Part shown: positions 37,001-47,603 of the stretch, piece after piece
Numbering within the stretch: the stretch's first letter is position 1
Layout: each line of letters starts with the position of its first letter
NCBI RefSeq assembly: GCF_001428365.1
Contig: NZ_LMSH01000003.1
Coordinates: forward strand, 686,978 to 750,977
DNA: 64,000 bases
Direction: 5' to 3'
From: Arthrobacter sp. Soil763
GTDB lineage: Bacteria > Actinomycetota > Actinomycetes > Actinomycetales > Micrococcaceae
The notes under the pieces: generated by a model
The model's input: only the letters and a program-made list of their open reading frames with translations
Told to the model about the DNA's origin: nothing
Databases searched by the model: none
Made by a program: the position numbers and the translations under genes

Positions 37001-37551
37001 GCGGACTGCGCCTCCCGCACCTTGTCCTCGGTGTGGCGGCCGATAAGGATCATGAACAGCGGCACCAGCGGAACGGTCAGGACGATCACGACGGCGCTGA
37101 TCCAGTCGGCGAAGAGGATCCTCGCGCCGAGCAGCAGCGGGATGGCGGCGCAGTTGACCAGGGCGGGCAGGAACTGGGTGTAGTAATTATCCAGCGCGTC
37201 CAGGCCGCGCGTGGCGAGCACCGCCAGGCCGCCGTCGGCCGGCCCGGCGCTCCGGACGCCGGTGTGCAGGGCACGGTCCAGCAGCTGCGAGCGCAGTTCC
37301 TCCTTGACCCCGAGCGCGGCGCGGCGGGACGCGACCGCCTGAGCCCAGACGGTGAGCGCCCGCAGCACCGCCCCCGCCAGGCCCCAGACCAGCTGCTCCG
37401 CCCACGCCGGGTTGTGGGCCATCAGGCCGGCGAGCATGGCGGCGACGGCCTGGCCCATCAGTACCAGGGAAAGGGCCTTCAGGGCCGCGAGCAGCCCCAG
37501 CAGGTATAGCGCGGAGCGGGTGGCGGGGCCGGCGGGGAACTGCGGTCGCAT
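34054..37551 (-). CDS. cydDC: thiol reductant ABC exporter CydDC, fused
   Basis: A 1165-residue fusion of CydD and CydC, the ABC exporter of glutathione/cysteine-type reductants (and haem-linked) needed to assemble cytochrome bd. The CydD half: six helices (about 10-290), Walker A GPSGAGKST, signature LSPGELRRVAVA, Walker B VLLLDEPTAHLD. An Ala/Gly/Asp-rich linker lies around residues 545-615. The CydC half: six helices (about 620-880), Walker A GASGSGKST, signature LSGGERQRLAVA, Walker B VILLDEPTAHLD. In many bacteria these are two genes. It starts 6 nt after the cydB stop and belongs to the cydA-cydB-cydDC operon. Confidence 0.94.
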   Translation of the reverse strand: MRPQFPAGPATRSALYLLGLLAALKALSLVLMGQAVAAMLAGLMAHNPAWAEQLVWGLAGAVLRALTVWAQAVASRRAALGVKEELRSQLLDRALHTGVRSAGPADGGLAVLATRGLDALDNYYTQFLPALVNCAAIPLLLGARILFADWISAVVIVLTVPLVPLFMILIGRHTEDKVREAQSALSRLSGHMLELAKGLPVLVGLGRATAQRKALEDISEQYRARTMGTLRTAFLSALALELIATISVAVVAVFIGVRLVHGDMALEAGLLALILAPDCYLPLRELGTAHHASDEGRAALADTTEVLDAPQATPLPPSGPGRQGVAGPARQGAGAPPAVTVRDLAVRYAGRTGSAVGPLSFTAVPGGITALDGPSGAGKSTVLGVLAGTIGAGAGTGISGRVEGYTAADLAWVPQHPVMVRPTVLAEVLLYLGVPEGPTPAQDAAARGCLAACAAAHLAAKHPAELSPGELRRVAVARGLARLRAGATVLLLDEPTAHLDRASADAVSAALRDLRGKATVLLVAHDRRTRELADRLVAIGAEPAAGTSAPPPGGEAPARTGTAPATSGAGSVPAAAGAAAGGADASDGTDASRATGGAGSAGDAGVPPVAGAAGRLRRLLAPVSGKFAAAGAVGVLAALFAVALSGLSGWLILRASEQPPILYLLTAIVGVRFFGVGRAVLRYAERLLLHDAVFTALTRLRGRLWESLSRRALSLRRLLQGGNVLGTVVDDVDTVRELLPRVVLPPLTAVAVGAAAVTGVGLLLPAALPAVLAAAAVSLAVAPALALLADRMSARAEQQLRSGVLRQVAAALDARAELHANGVAGPVLAAIHRADRAATAASQRSALAEGLGHGLTVLACSAAALASAVLAAPLALAGAVEPETVAVVVLLQLALVEPYAAITTAVRQYPALRSVLARIAGSGVLGRESDETAGGPVPVPPRPGGRPGLELEDLAAAWPGGPAVFTGLSARAEPGRWLAVTGASGSGKSTLLAVMLGFLPVAGGRLRLTGGAAWCPQEAHLFDSTIRGNLMLGVPGSGRGAGAELEAQCTAALSAVGLEPLLRRLDRGLDTPIGPGGAFLSGGERQRLAVARTLMTGADVILLDEPTAHLDAEAGRSMLAELRRGLAGRTVVLVTHNPEDISPEDSRLDLDLARDIHGPPVLARR

Positions 37552-37557
37552 CGGCAG

Positions 37558-38607
37558 CTAGTCTTTCGACGCCAGCACGCGCGACGCGATCGCGGGGAGG
37601 AAGCTGTGCGCCTCGGGGATGTGGGCCGCGCTGACCCGGCGCCGGAACACCCAGTAGGTCCAGGCCTGGTAGGCCAGCACCAGCGGCAGGCCGATGCAGG
37701 CCACGACCGTCATCAGGCCCAGCGTGTAGTCGGAGGAGGAGGCGTTGGCGACCGTCAGGCTGAAGTCCGGGTTGAGGGTCGAGGGCAGCACCACCGGGAA
37801 CGCCGCCCCGAAGATCGAGGCGCTGCCCAGCAGCAGGAAGGCGCCGAGGGACAGGAACGCCCGGCCTTCGGCGCCGCGGCGGCCGAAGAACCACGCCAGG
37901 GCGGCCGCGGCGACGGCGACGACGACGGCGGCCCAGGTCCAGGCCTTGCCGCTCTGCAGCTGCAACGCCACCGCCCAGCCGGCGATCGGCAGGAGCAGCA
38001 CCGGCAGCAGCCGGACAAACCACTGACGTGCCCGGTGCCGGACGTCGCCGTCGGTCTTCAGCGCCAGGAACGCCAGTGCGTGCAGCAGCGAGAAGCCGAC
38101 GACGGCCAGCCCGCCGAGCACCGCGTAGGCGCTGAACCAGGCGAAGGGGCCGCCGTCGCGGTCGCCGTTGGCGTTCAGCGGCAGGCCCGTCGTGGTCAGG
38201 GCCAGGGCGGCGCCGACGCCGAAGGCGGCCACCAGGGAGCCCAGGACGATCGCCCAGTCCCAGCGCGCCCGCCACTGCGGGGTATCGACCTTCCCGCGGT
38301 ATTCGAAGGCCACGGCCCGGAAAATCAGGGCCACCAGGACCAGCAGCAGCGGCAGGTAGAGCGCGGAGAACAGGGAGGCGTACCAGAGCGGGAAGGCCGC
38401 GAAGGTGGCCCCGCCGGCGGTCAGCAGCCACACTTCGTTGCCGTCCCAGACCGGGCCGATGGTGTTGAGCAGTACTCGGCGCTCGGTGTTGTTCCGGGCG
38501 AAACCCTTCATGAGCATTCCGACCCCCAGGTCGAAGCCCTCCAGGAAGAGGTAGCCGGTCCAGAGCACCGCGATGGCGATAAACCAGATGGTGGGAAGCA
38601 GTTCCAT
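37558..38607 (-). CDS. cydB: cytochrome bd ubiquinol/menaquinol oxidase subunit II
   Basis: A 349-residue integral membrane subunit with about nine helices. It opens with LLPTIWFIAIAVLWTGYLFLEGFDLGVGML, the diagnostic CydB start, and contains GPVWDGNEVWLLTAGGATFAAFP. It supports the haem-bearing CydA in the terminal oxidase that uses oxygen at low concentration. An ATG start with AGAGGAC upstream. It lies 36 nt after cydA and 6 nt before cydDC. It is likely controlled with cydA by the BlaI-type operators upstream of cydA. Confidence 0.95.
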   Translation of the reverse strand: MELLPTIWFIAIAVLWTGYLFLEGFDLGVGMLMKGFARNNTERRVLLNTIGPVWDGNEVWLLTAGGATFAAFPLWYASLFSALYLPLLLVLVALIFRAVAFEYRGKVDTPQWRARWDWAIVLGSLVAAFGVGAALALTTTGLPLNANGDRDGGPFAWFSAYAVLGGLAVVGFSLLHALAFLALKTDGDVRHRARQWFVRLLPVLLLPIAGWAVALQLQSGKAWTWAAVVVAVAAAALAWFFGRRGAEGRAFLSLGAFLLLGSASIFGAAFPVVLPSTLNPDFSLTVANASSSDYTLGLMTVVACIGLPLVLAYQAWTYWVFRRRVSAAHIPEAHSFLPAIASRVLASKD

Positions 38608-38643
38608 GCTGAAAGTCCTCTGCAGCTCGTTCGAAGGGGCCGG

Positions 38644-40239
38644 TTAGTAGGCGAAGGCCAGGACGTCGTCGGCACCGGGCTTGCCGGGGCCTCCGCCGGG
38701 GGTCTGGTCCTCGTTCTCGTCGGCGGGGGCGTGCGCGAGCTCCGGCATCGCCGAGGCGACCCCGCCGCGGACGTACTTCACCAGCAGCTTCACCTCGACC
38801 ACCAGCAGCACCGCGTACACGGCGGTGAGCACCACCAGCGACGTCAGCAGCTCCCCCGCGGAGACGCCCGGGGAGACGGCCGCCGCGGTGAACATGAAGA
38901 CCTGGTCGATGCCACTGGGGTCCGGATTGGGTGCGACGACGAAGGGCTGCCGGCCCATTTCGGTGAAGATCCAGCCGGCGGCGTTGGCGCCGAAGGGGGC
39001 CAGGATGCCGAAGACGGCCAGCCGCATCAGCCCGCGGGAGGCCGGGACGGTCCCCTTGCGGGTCAGCCAGAGGGCGGCGAGGGCGGCGAGGGCGGCAACA
39101 CCGCCGAAGCCGATCATCATCCGGAAACCCCAGTAGGTGACCTCCATGACCGGGACGTACTGTATTTCCTTGCCGGCGCGGTCGCCATAGATCGGGTTGT
39201 CCGGCAGGTGCGTGCCGTAGTCGGCCTTGTACTGGTCCAGGAGGCTGTTGACGCCCCTGACCTCGGTGGTGAAGTCGCCCTCGGCCAGGAAGGACAGCAG
39301 GCCCGGGACCTCGATCACGGCGACGACGTCGTCGCAGTTCTTGGAGCCGACGTTGCCGACGCTAAGGATGGAGAAGCCGGTGCCGTCGTGGCAGGCCGCC
39401 TCGGCGGCGGCCATCTTCATCGGCTGCTGGTCGAACATCAGCTTGCCCTGCAGGTCGCCGGTGACGGCAGTCCCCGCGAAGGAGATCATCGCCACGACGG
39501 CGCCGATCCGCAGCGAGCGGATCCAGACGGCGTGGTCCGCCCGGTCCCGGCCGGGGATGTCCGAGGAACCGGGGACCACCCTGCCGTCCGGGCCGACGGT
39601 GTCCGTGCCGTCGTGCCGGCGGCGCCACAGGTGGTACCAGGCGATGCCGAGCAGGAAGGCCCCGGCGACGGCGAGGGCGCCGAAGAGGGTGTGCGGCACC
39701 GCGACCAGGGCGGTGTTGTTCGTGAAGACGGCCCAGGCGTCGGTCATTACCGGCCGACCGTCGATCATTTCAACGCCGACCGGGTGCTGCATCCAGCTGT
39801 TGGCCACGATGATGAAGTAGGCGGAGAAGACGGATCCGATGACGGCGATCCAGAGGCAGGCCAGGTGCACGGCGGGCTTGAGCTGCTTCCAGCCGAAGAT
39901 CCACAGCCCCAGGAAGGTGGATTCAACGAAGAAGGCCAGCAGCGCTTCCATGGCCAGCGGCGCGCCGAACACGTCGCCGACGAAGCGGGAGTACTCGCTC
40001 CAGGCCATGCCGAACTGGAATTCCTGGACGATGCCGGTGGCCACGCCCATGATGAAGTTGATCAGGAAGAGCTTGCCCCAGAACTTCGTCATCCGCAGAT
40101 ATTCGGGCCGGCCCGTGCGGTGCCAGAGGGTCTGGATCACCGCCACCACCAGGCCCAGGCCGATCGTCAGCGGCACCATCATGAAGTGGTAGACGGTGGT
40201 AATGCCGAATTGCCAGCGTGCAATTTCCAAGGCGTCCAA
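38644..40239 (-). CDS. cydA: cytochrome bd oxidase subunit I
   Basis: The 531-residue haem-binding catalytic subunit. Seen: WQFGITTVYHFMMVPLTIGL with the first haem-ligand His, a periplasmic Q-loop region (about 250-330), GWIFTEMGRQPFVV (conserved GRQP), and nine or so helices. It starts at TTG (40237-40239): the protein begins MDALEIARW as in relatives, and no ATG is available. AAAGGGA lies 5 nt upstream. It is the first gene of cydA-cydB-cydDC. The 276-nt gap to the divergent blaI gene contains three 17-bp dyads, two of them 32-72 nt upstream of this start, indicating repression by BlaI. Confidence 0.95.
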   Translation of the reverse strand: MDALEIARWQFGITTVYHFMMVPLTIGLGLVVAVIQTLWHRTGRPEYLRMTKFWGKLFLINFIMGVATGIVQEFQFGMAWSEYSRFVGDVFGAPLAMEALLAFFVESTFLGLWIFGWKQLKPAVHLACLWIAVIGSVFSAYFIIVANSWMQHPVGVEMIDGRPVMTDAWAVFTNNTALVAVPHTLFGALAVAGAFLLGIAWYHLWRRRHDGTDTVGPDGRVVPGSSDIPGRDRADHAVWIRSLRIGAVVAMISFAGTAVTGDLQGKLMFDQQPMKMAAAEAACHDGTGFSILSVGNVGSKNCDDVVAVIEVPGLLSFLAEGDFTTEVRGVNSLLDQYKADYGTHLPDNPIYGDRAGKEIQYVPVMEVTYWGFRMMIGFGGVAALAALAALWLTRKGTVPASRGLMRLAVFGILAPFGANAAGWIFTEMGRQPFVVAPNPDPSGIDQVFMFTAAAVSPGVSAGELLTSLVVLTAVYAVLLVVEVKLLVKYVRGGVASAMPELAHAPADENEDQTPGGGPGKPGADDVLAFAY

Positions 40240-40270
40240 GGCAGTCCCTTTGGCTAGGTTCCCGAGAGAT

Positions 40271-40287
40271 TTCTACAGTGCGTAGAA
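40271..40287. promoter_or_regulatory. BlaI-type operator 1 (cydA side)
   Basis: TTCTAC-AGTGC-GTAGAA, perfect 6-bp arms, 32 nt upstream of the cydA start codon. It lies 24 bp centre-to-centre from operator 2, which allows two dimers on neighbouring helical turns. Confidence 0.8.
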
Positions 40288-40294
40288 CACTTAC

Positions 40295-40311
40295 TTCTAC
40301 AGAGTGTAGAA
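40295..40311. promoter_or_regulatory. BlaI-type operator 2 (cydA side)
   Basis: TTCTAC-AGAGT-GTAGAA, perfect arms, 56 nt upstream of cydA. The same consensus as operators 1 and 3. Confidence 0.8.
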
Positions 40312-40405
40312 CAACTGCGCACCGTCCCGCATCCCAGCGTGGCACGGCCCGCTGCGGCCTGCAATGATGTCCCCGGCCCCGCCGGCGACACGCCCGGCGC
40401 CCCTG

Positions 40406-40422
40406 TTCTACCTCATGTAGAA
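40406..40422. promoter_or_regulatory. BlaI-type operator 3 (blaI side)
   Basis: TTCTAC-CTCAT-GTAGAA, perfect arms, 94 nt upstream of the blaI start codon. Its position fits autoregulation of blaI. Confidence 0.8.
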
Positions 40423-40515
40423 AGTGCGTCGAAAAAGCGGTAAATTTAATCCGTAGTATTCACCAACTTCCCGGCGGCCGTGCCGCCCGGGCGGCATTGA
40501 CGAAGGACGTACGGA

Positions 40516-40902
40516 ATGGCAAGTCTCGGCGAACTGGAACGGGCAGTCATGGACCTGCTCTGGGCGAGCCAGGAGGCTGCAACGGCGAACACCCTGCGGG
40601 ACCTGCTGGCGCAGAGCACCCGGTCCGCTGGCGGCACCGCCGGTCACGAGGGCAAGGACCTGGCCGTGACCACCGTGCTGACCGTCCTGTCCCGACTGGA
40701 GCGCAAAGGCCTCGTCGAGCGTGAGCGCGGCACCCGGCCGCACCGCTACCAGGCCGTCTCCAGCCGGGCGGACCACACCGCGGAACTCATGCACGAAGTG
40801 CTCGGCTCCGCCCCGGACCGCGAGGCCGTACTGGCCCGCTTCATCGGCTCCGTGACGGCCACCGAGGCCGAAACGCTGCGCAAGCTCCTGGGCCACAGCT
40901 AG
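40516..40902 (+). CDS. blaI: BlaI/MecI/CopY-family transcriptional repressor
   Basis: A 128-residue winged-helix repressor. It starts MASLGELERAVMDLLW, the family signature, with recognition-helix region VTTVLTVLSRLERKGLVERER and a C-terminal dimerisation helix. Between helices 2 and 3 there is a short Gly/Ser insertion (STRSAGGTAGHEGKD). BlaI proteins bind TACA-like dyads and are inactivated by cleavage by a partner M56 peptidase. Here that partner follows 6 nt downstream. The intergenic dyads on both sides indicate autoregulation and control of the divergent cydA operon. The ATG has GAAGGAC 7 nt upstream. Confidence 0.93.
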   Translation: MASLGELERAVMDLLWASQEAATANTLRDLLAQSTRSAGGTAGHEGKDLAVTTVLTVLSRLERKGLVERERGTRPHRYQAVSSRADHTAELMHEVLGSAPDREAVLARFIGSVTATEAETLRKLLGHS

Positions 40903-40908
40903 CAGCGG

Positions 40909-41898
40909 ATGTTCTGGACCTCATACTTTCTGGCGGTCCTGGCGATAGCACTGGCGTGGCCGGTGCCTATCCTTCTTTCCCGCGCCCAATGGCCGGCCCG
41001 CTCGCCGTTCACGGCAATGCTGCTCTGGCAGGCCATCGCCCTCGCCGGCGGCCTCTCCATGATCGGGGCCATGCTGGTCTACGGCCTGGAACCGATCGGC
41101 GACAACCTGCTGGCGGGCCTGAAGTCGCTGGCCGGAATGGTGTTCCGCAACGAGCCGACCACGGCGCTGGGCTTCTGGCACATCTTCGCCCTGTCCGCCG
41201 CCGCGCTGCTGAGCGCGCACCTGGTGTTCACCCTGCTGCTGACCTACTACAAGATCCAGCGGCAGCGGCGCCGGCACCGCGAACTGCTCGCGCTGCTGGC
41301 CTCCCCCTCGGCGGACGCTGCCCGGACCATGGTGATCAACCATGACTCGCCCGTGGCGTACTGCCTGCCCGGCGGGGCCCGTTCCGTCACCGTGCTCTCG
41401 GACGGCCTGATGGCTGCCCTTGCCCCGGACGAACTGCGGGCCGTGCTGAGCCACGAAAACGCGCACCTGAACCAGCGCCACCACCTGCTGCTGTGGGCCT
41501 TCGCCGCGTGGCGGCAGGCCCTCCCCTGGCTGCCCACGACCCGGCTGGCCCAGGAGGCGGTCAACTCCTTGATTGAAATGCTGGCCGACGACGTCGCCCT
41601 GAAGACCGAGAGCAAGGCCACCCTGATCAAGGCGATCGCGATCGTGGCCAGCGGCTCGACGGCCGCCCCTGGCGCACCCGCGGCCCGCATGGCCTTCGGT
41701 CCGGCGGAGTCCGACGGCGGCCAGCCCGGCGCCACCGGCGGTGCCGGTGCCCTGGTGACCACCGCGTCCCGGGTCAGCCGGCTGCTCTCGCCGCAGCCGC
41801 CGCTGCCGGAGGCGCTTCGCTACGCCGTCCTCGGCGCCTGCGTCCTTTTGCTGGCCGTGCCCACCGCGCTGCTGATCGTTCCGGGCCTGCTCGGCTAA
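40909..41898 (+). CDS. M56-family membrane metallopeptidase (BlaR1/MecR1-like, no sensor domain)
   Basis: A 329-residue membrane protein: helices near 5-25, 35-60 and 90-115, then a peptidase domain with the zinc motif HENAH (HExxH form, around residue 184) and the downstream acidic ligand region IEMLADDVAL. A final helix spans about 300-325. BlaR1 cleaves BlaI upon beta-lactam binding to an extracellular penicillin-binding domain of about 250 residues. This protein ends without one, so its activating signal is unknown. Six nt after blaI and certainly co-transcribed. Confidence 0.88.
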   Translation: MFWTSYFLAVLAIALAWPVPILLSRAQWPARSPFTAMLLWQAIALAGGLSMIGAMLVYGLEPIGDNLLAGLKSLAGMVFRNEPTTALGFWHIFALSAAALLSAHLVFTLLLTYYKIQRQRRRHRELLALLASPSADAARTMVINHDSPVAYCLPGGARSVTVLSDGLMAALAPDELRAVLSHENAHLNQRHHLLLWAFAAWRQALPWLPTTRLAQEAVNSLIEMLADDVALKTESKATLIKAIAIVASGSTAAPGAPAARMAFGPAESDGGQPGATGGAGALVTTASRVSRLLSPQPPLPEALRYAVLGACVLLLAVPTALLIVPGLLG

Positions 41899-41929
41899 CC
41901 CGTGGCCCGGCCCAGGCTGGTAAGACCCG

Positions 41930-44038
<2,109 letters not shown>

Positions 44039-44253
44039 GGGTTGGAAACTCCTTCGGGATGGAACGTGGAGACGCTCTTCCTAGGTTAGTCGGCCAGCCG
44101 GCCGCCGCCCGGTTGCCACTCCCCTGCGGCTGCCGGAGGGGCCCGGCCGTTACTGAGCCGTGATACGCGGACAGCGAAAGTGTCCCATCCTTGCCATGGA
44201 ACGGCGGCGAATGCTGGTTATATAGATGTACCGAACTACCAAGGAGGCCGAAC

Positions 44254-44475
44254 ATGACAACAGCAGTTGCGGACCGCACACTCACCACCGTTGACCGGTG
44301 CGATCGTTGCGGAGCCCAGGCATACGTCCGGGTTGTTCTCGAAGCCTCCGGCGGCGAGCTTCTTTTCTGCGCACACCACGCCCGGGCTGTCGAGCCGAAC
44401 CTTCGGCCGCTCAGCTCCGACTGGCACGATGAGACCGCCCGTCTCCACGAGAAGGAGCCGGTCGCGGCCGACTAG
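44254..44475 (+). CDS. DUF7455-type small zinc-ribbon protein, 73 aa
   Basis: A conserved actinobacterial miniprotein. CDRCGAQAYVRV supplies one Cys pair, and FCAHHAR supplies Cys and His ligands for a probable zinc ribbon; the C-terminus is acidic. Function unknown. A strong AAGGAGG lies 6 nt before the ATG, and an AT-rich TTATATAGA stretch about 30 nt upstream is a likely -10. It precedes a strong terminator and sits beside the principal sigma factor gene, as in related genomes. Confidence 0.85.
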   Translation: MTTAVADRTLTTVDRCDRCGAQAYVRVVLEASGGELLFCAHHARAVEPNLRPLSSDWHDETARLHEKEPVAAD

Positions 44476-44487
44476 GACGCAGACATA

Positions 44488-44522
44488 AGAAGGACCCCCT
44501 CCGATGCGGAGGGGGTCCTTCT
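44488..44522. terminator. bidirectional rho-independent terminator
   Basis: Perfect 16-bp stem AGAAGGACCCCCTCCG / CGGAGGGGGTCCTTCT with a 3-nt ATG loop, 13 nt after the DUF7455 stop and before the convergent sigma factor gene. Confidence 0.88.
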
Positions 44523-44569
44523 GCTTTAAGCCCGGGACCGCCGGTCGTAGCCGCGCGCTCCTAAACGCA

Positions 44570-44631
44570 CGATGCGGGGCCACCGTGCGGCCGGGTCCGA
44601 AGACCGACGGCGGCGCGGCGGCCCCGCATCG
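44570..44631. terminator. long-range hairpin after the sigma factor gene
   Basis: Perfect 12-nt arms CGATGCGGGGCC / GGCCCCGCATCG (44570-44581 and 44620-44631) enclose 38 nt, 14 nt beyond the sigma factor stop. It may act as a 3'-end structure for that mRNA. Confidence 0.5.
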
Positions 44632-44644
44632 CGGGACGCGGTGC

Positions 44645-45979
<1,335 letters not shown>

Positions 45980-46038
45980 AGAAAACCTTTCTAGCGGCGG
46001 TCTGTGGAATCACCATACGGGCAACACCACTATGACCC

Positions 46039-46073
46039 TGTCAAGTCCGTGATTGACATCGCGTGCAATCACG
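46039..46073. promoter_or_regulatory. TTGACA and adjoining dyad upstream of the sigma factor gene
   Basis: TTGACA on the minus strand (46039-46044) is followed 21 nt later by TATGGT, longer than the usual spacing. Directly upstream lies CGTGATTG-N10-CAATCACG (46048-46073), a perfect 8+8 inverted repeat and a possible operator. Confidence 0.45.
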
Positions 46074-46266
46074 TCCGACAGAGCCACTTAGTAGAACTGC
46101 CGGAGCGACCGTAATGTTCCCTGTTTCCAAGGTTCGCTACTCGCACTCGATTCACGGACCCAACCGGGTCTCGCCAACCATTGTCTCACGATTTTCCCGA
46201 TCAGGCCCTGCGGAGCCGCAGCCCGCCCCGTCGGGCGCCAGATCCCGGGCCCCTCCGCCGTTGCGA

Positions 46267-47538
46267 TCAGGCCGCATCCGGGTCGAACCGCTGCCAGGCC
46301 GCCTCCTTCCGGCCCGCCCAGCCGCAGAGCGTCCCGCGGCGCACCAGTTCGGCCAGCAGTTCGGCCAGGCGGTACCCGGGATGCGCAGCGGCGGCCGCGC
46401 AGAGCAGGGCGTCAGCATAAGACCCCCTCCCCCGGCACCACTCGATCCAGGCCCGGCCTGTCAGTCCTGCGGCCCGGGATTCGCCGCCGCCGCAGGCTTC
46501 GAGCCGGGCGAGGAGGCGGTCCAGCTGCGCCAGGCGGGCCCAGTCAGGGACCGCCGGTTCCAGTCCGAGGAGTACCTCCCCGTAGCCGGGGTCCGGGAGC
46601 GCCGCCGAAGGGCCGGAGTCCGTGGCCGGTTCCGGTCCCGGTTTCGGTTCCGGCGCTGGCGGAAAGTCCGGCAGCGGAGGCAGCCCGGCGGCCCGGCCCG
46701 GTCCGGCGTCGAAACTGCCGAATTCCTCGGCGCCGGCCTCGGCAGCGCGGCGACCGGCAGCGGCCAGCACCAGCACCGCATCCCGCCAGGGCGGCACGCA
46801 CAGGGTGGCCCGCAGGTAGCCGGCCAGGCCGGGCGGCAGGGCCGGGACGCCTGCCCCGGGGTCCGCGCAGGCGGCGAGCACGCGTTCCCACACGTCCAGC
46901 ACGGCAGCGAACTGCGCCCGGTCCCGCCAGCGGCCGGAGAATGTCCGGCCCCAGTCCGCTTCGGCCGCCGCCGCGGCGGGGTCCGCATTCTCCGGAGGCT
47001 CCCCCGGCGTACCGGCCGCCGGAGCCGCACCGACGCGGCTGCCGCGGAAGACCAGCTCGGCGTTGAGCCTGCTGTTCCTGATCTCCTCCACGGGCCGGCC
47101 GGGCGGAGCGCAGCACGATGGATCGTTGCACAGGGCGCTGCGCCAGTAGTGTTCGCCGATCAGCCAGGCGTCCCGGACGGGCAGTCCGGCCGCGCCGAGG
47201 GTGCGCTGGAGTTGGGCCAGCAGCCGATCCAGGCCGGCGGCATCCGGCACCGCCTTCTCCGGATCGCCGGGGTCCGGCGCGGTGAACACCGCCAGCAGGG
47301 TACCGTCCGCGTCGGGGTCGGATTCGAGATAGCCGAGCACCGTGCGCGCGAAGGCCGCCAGGCCGGGGCCGCGGCAATGGGACGGGTCCGGAAGGTCCAG
47401 GCGCAGCGTGGCCCCCAGGCGTTTTCCTTGCACGGTCATGGCCACCAGGCTGCTGGCGGGCCAGTAGCCCAGGGAATGAGGGATAAATCCGAGGATGTCC
47501 TCGGGGCCAGTGGCTTTGAGTTGCTCTGGAGCTGTCAT
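46267..47538 (-). CDS. DUF4192 protein
   Basis: A 423-residue actinobacterial family of unknown function. The hallmark N-terminus TGPEDILGFIPHSLGYWPASSLVAMTVQG is clear, followed by RLGATLRLDLP, TLLAVFTAP, a DAWLIGEHYWRSALC region and a conserved C-terminal segment on GYGEVLLGLEP. The middle is Ala/Pro/Glu-rich. No membrane segment or catalytic motif seen. It stands alone between the sigma factor leader and the MFS gene on the same strand. Confidence 0.85.
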   Translation of the reverse strand: MTAPEQLKATGPEDILGFIPHSLGYWPASSLVAMTVQGKRLGATLRLDLPDPSHCRGPGLAAFARTVLGYLESDPDADGTLLAVFTAPDPGDPEKAVPDAAGLDRLLAQLQRTLGAAGLPVRDAWLIGEHYWRSALCNDPSCCAPPGRPVEEIRNSRLNAELVFRGSRVGAAPAAGTPGEPPENADPAAAAAEADWGRTFSGRWRDRAQFAAVLDVWERVLAACADPGAGVPALPPGLAGYLRATLCVPPWRDAVLVLAAAGRRAAEAGAEEFGSFDAGPGRAAGLPPLPDFPPAPEPKPGPEPATDSGPSAALPDPGYGEVLLGLEPAVPDWARLAQLDRLLARLEACGGGESRAAGLTGRAWIEWCRGRGSYADALLCAAAAAHPGYRLAELLAELVRRGTLCGWAGRKEAAWQRFDPDAA

Positions 47539-47603
47539 AAGGCCAGCTTCGTCCGCACGGCTCGCCGCGGTCAGGCCCGGATGCCGCTATGTGGAGAACT
47601 TCC

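Noticed and set aside
37606..40257. Long open frame on the plus strand opposite cydA and cydB
   Set aside because: Spans two genuine minus-strand genes and their gap; compositional artefact.
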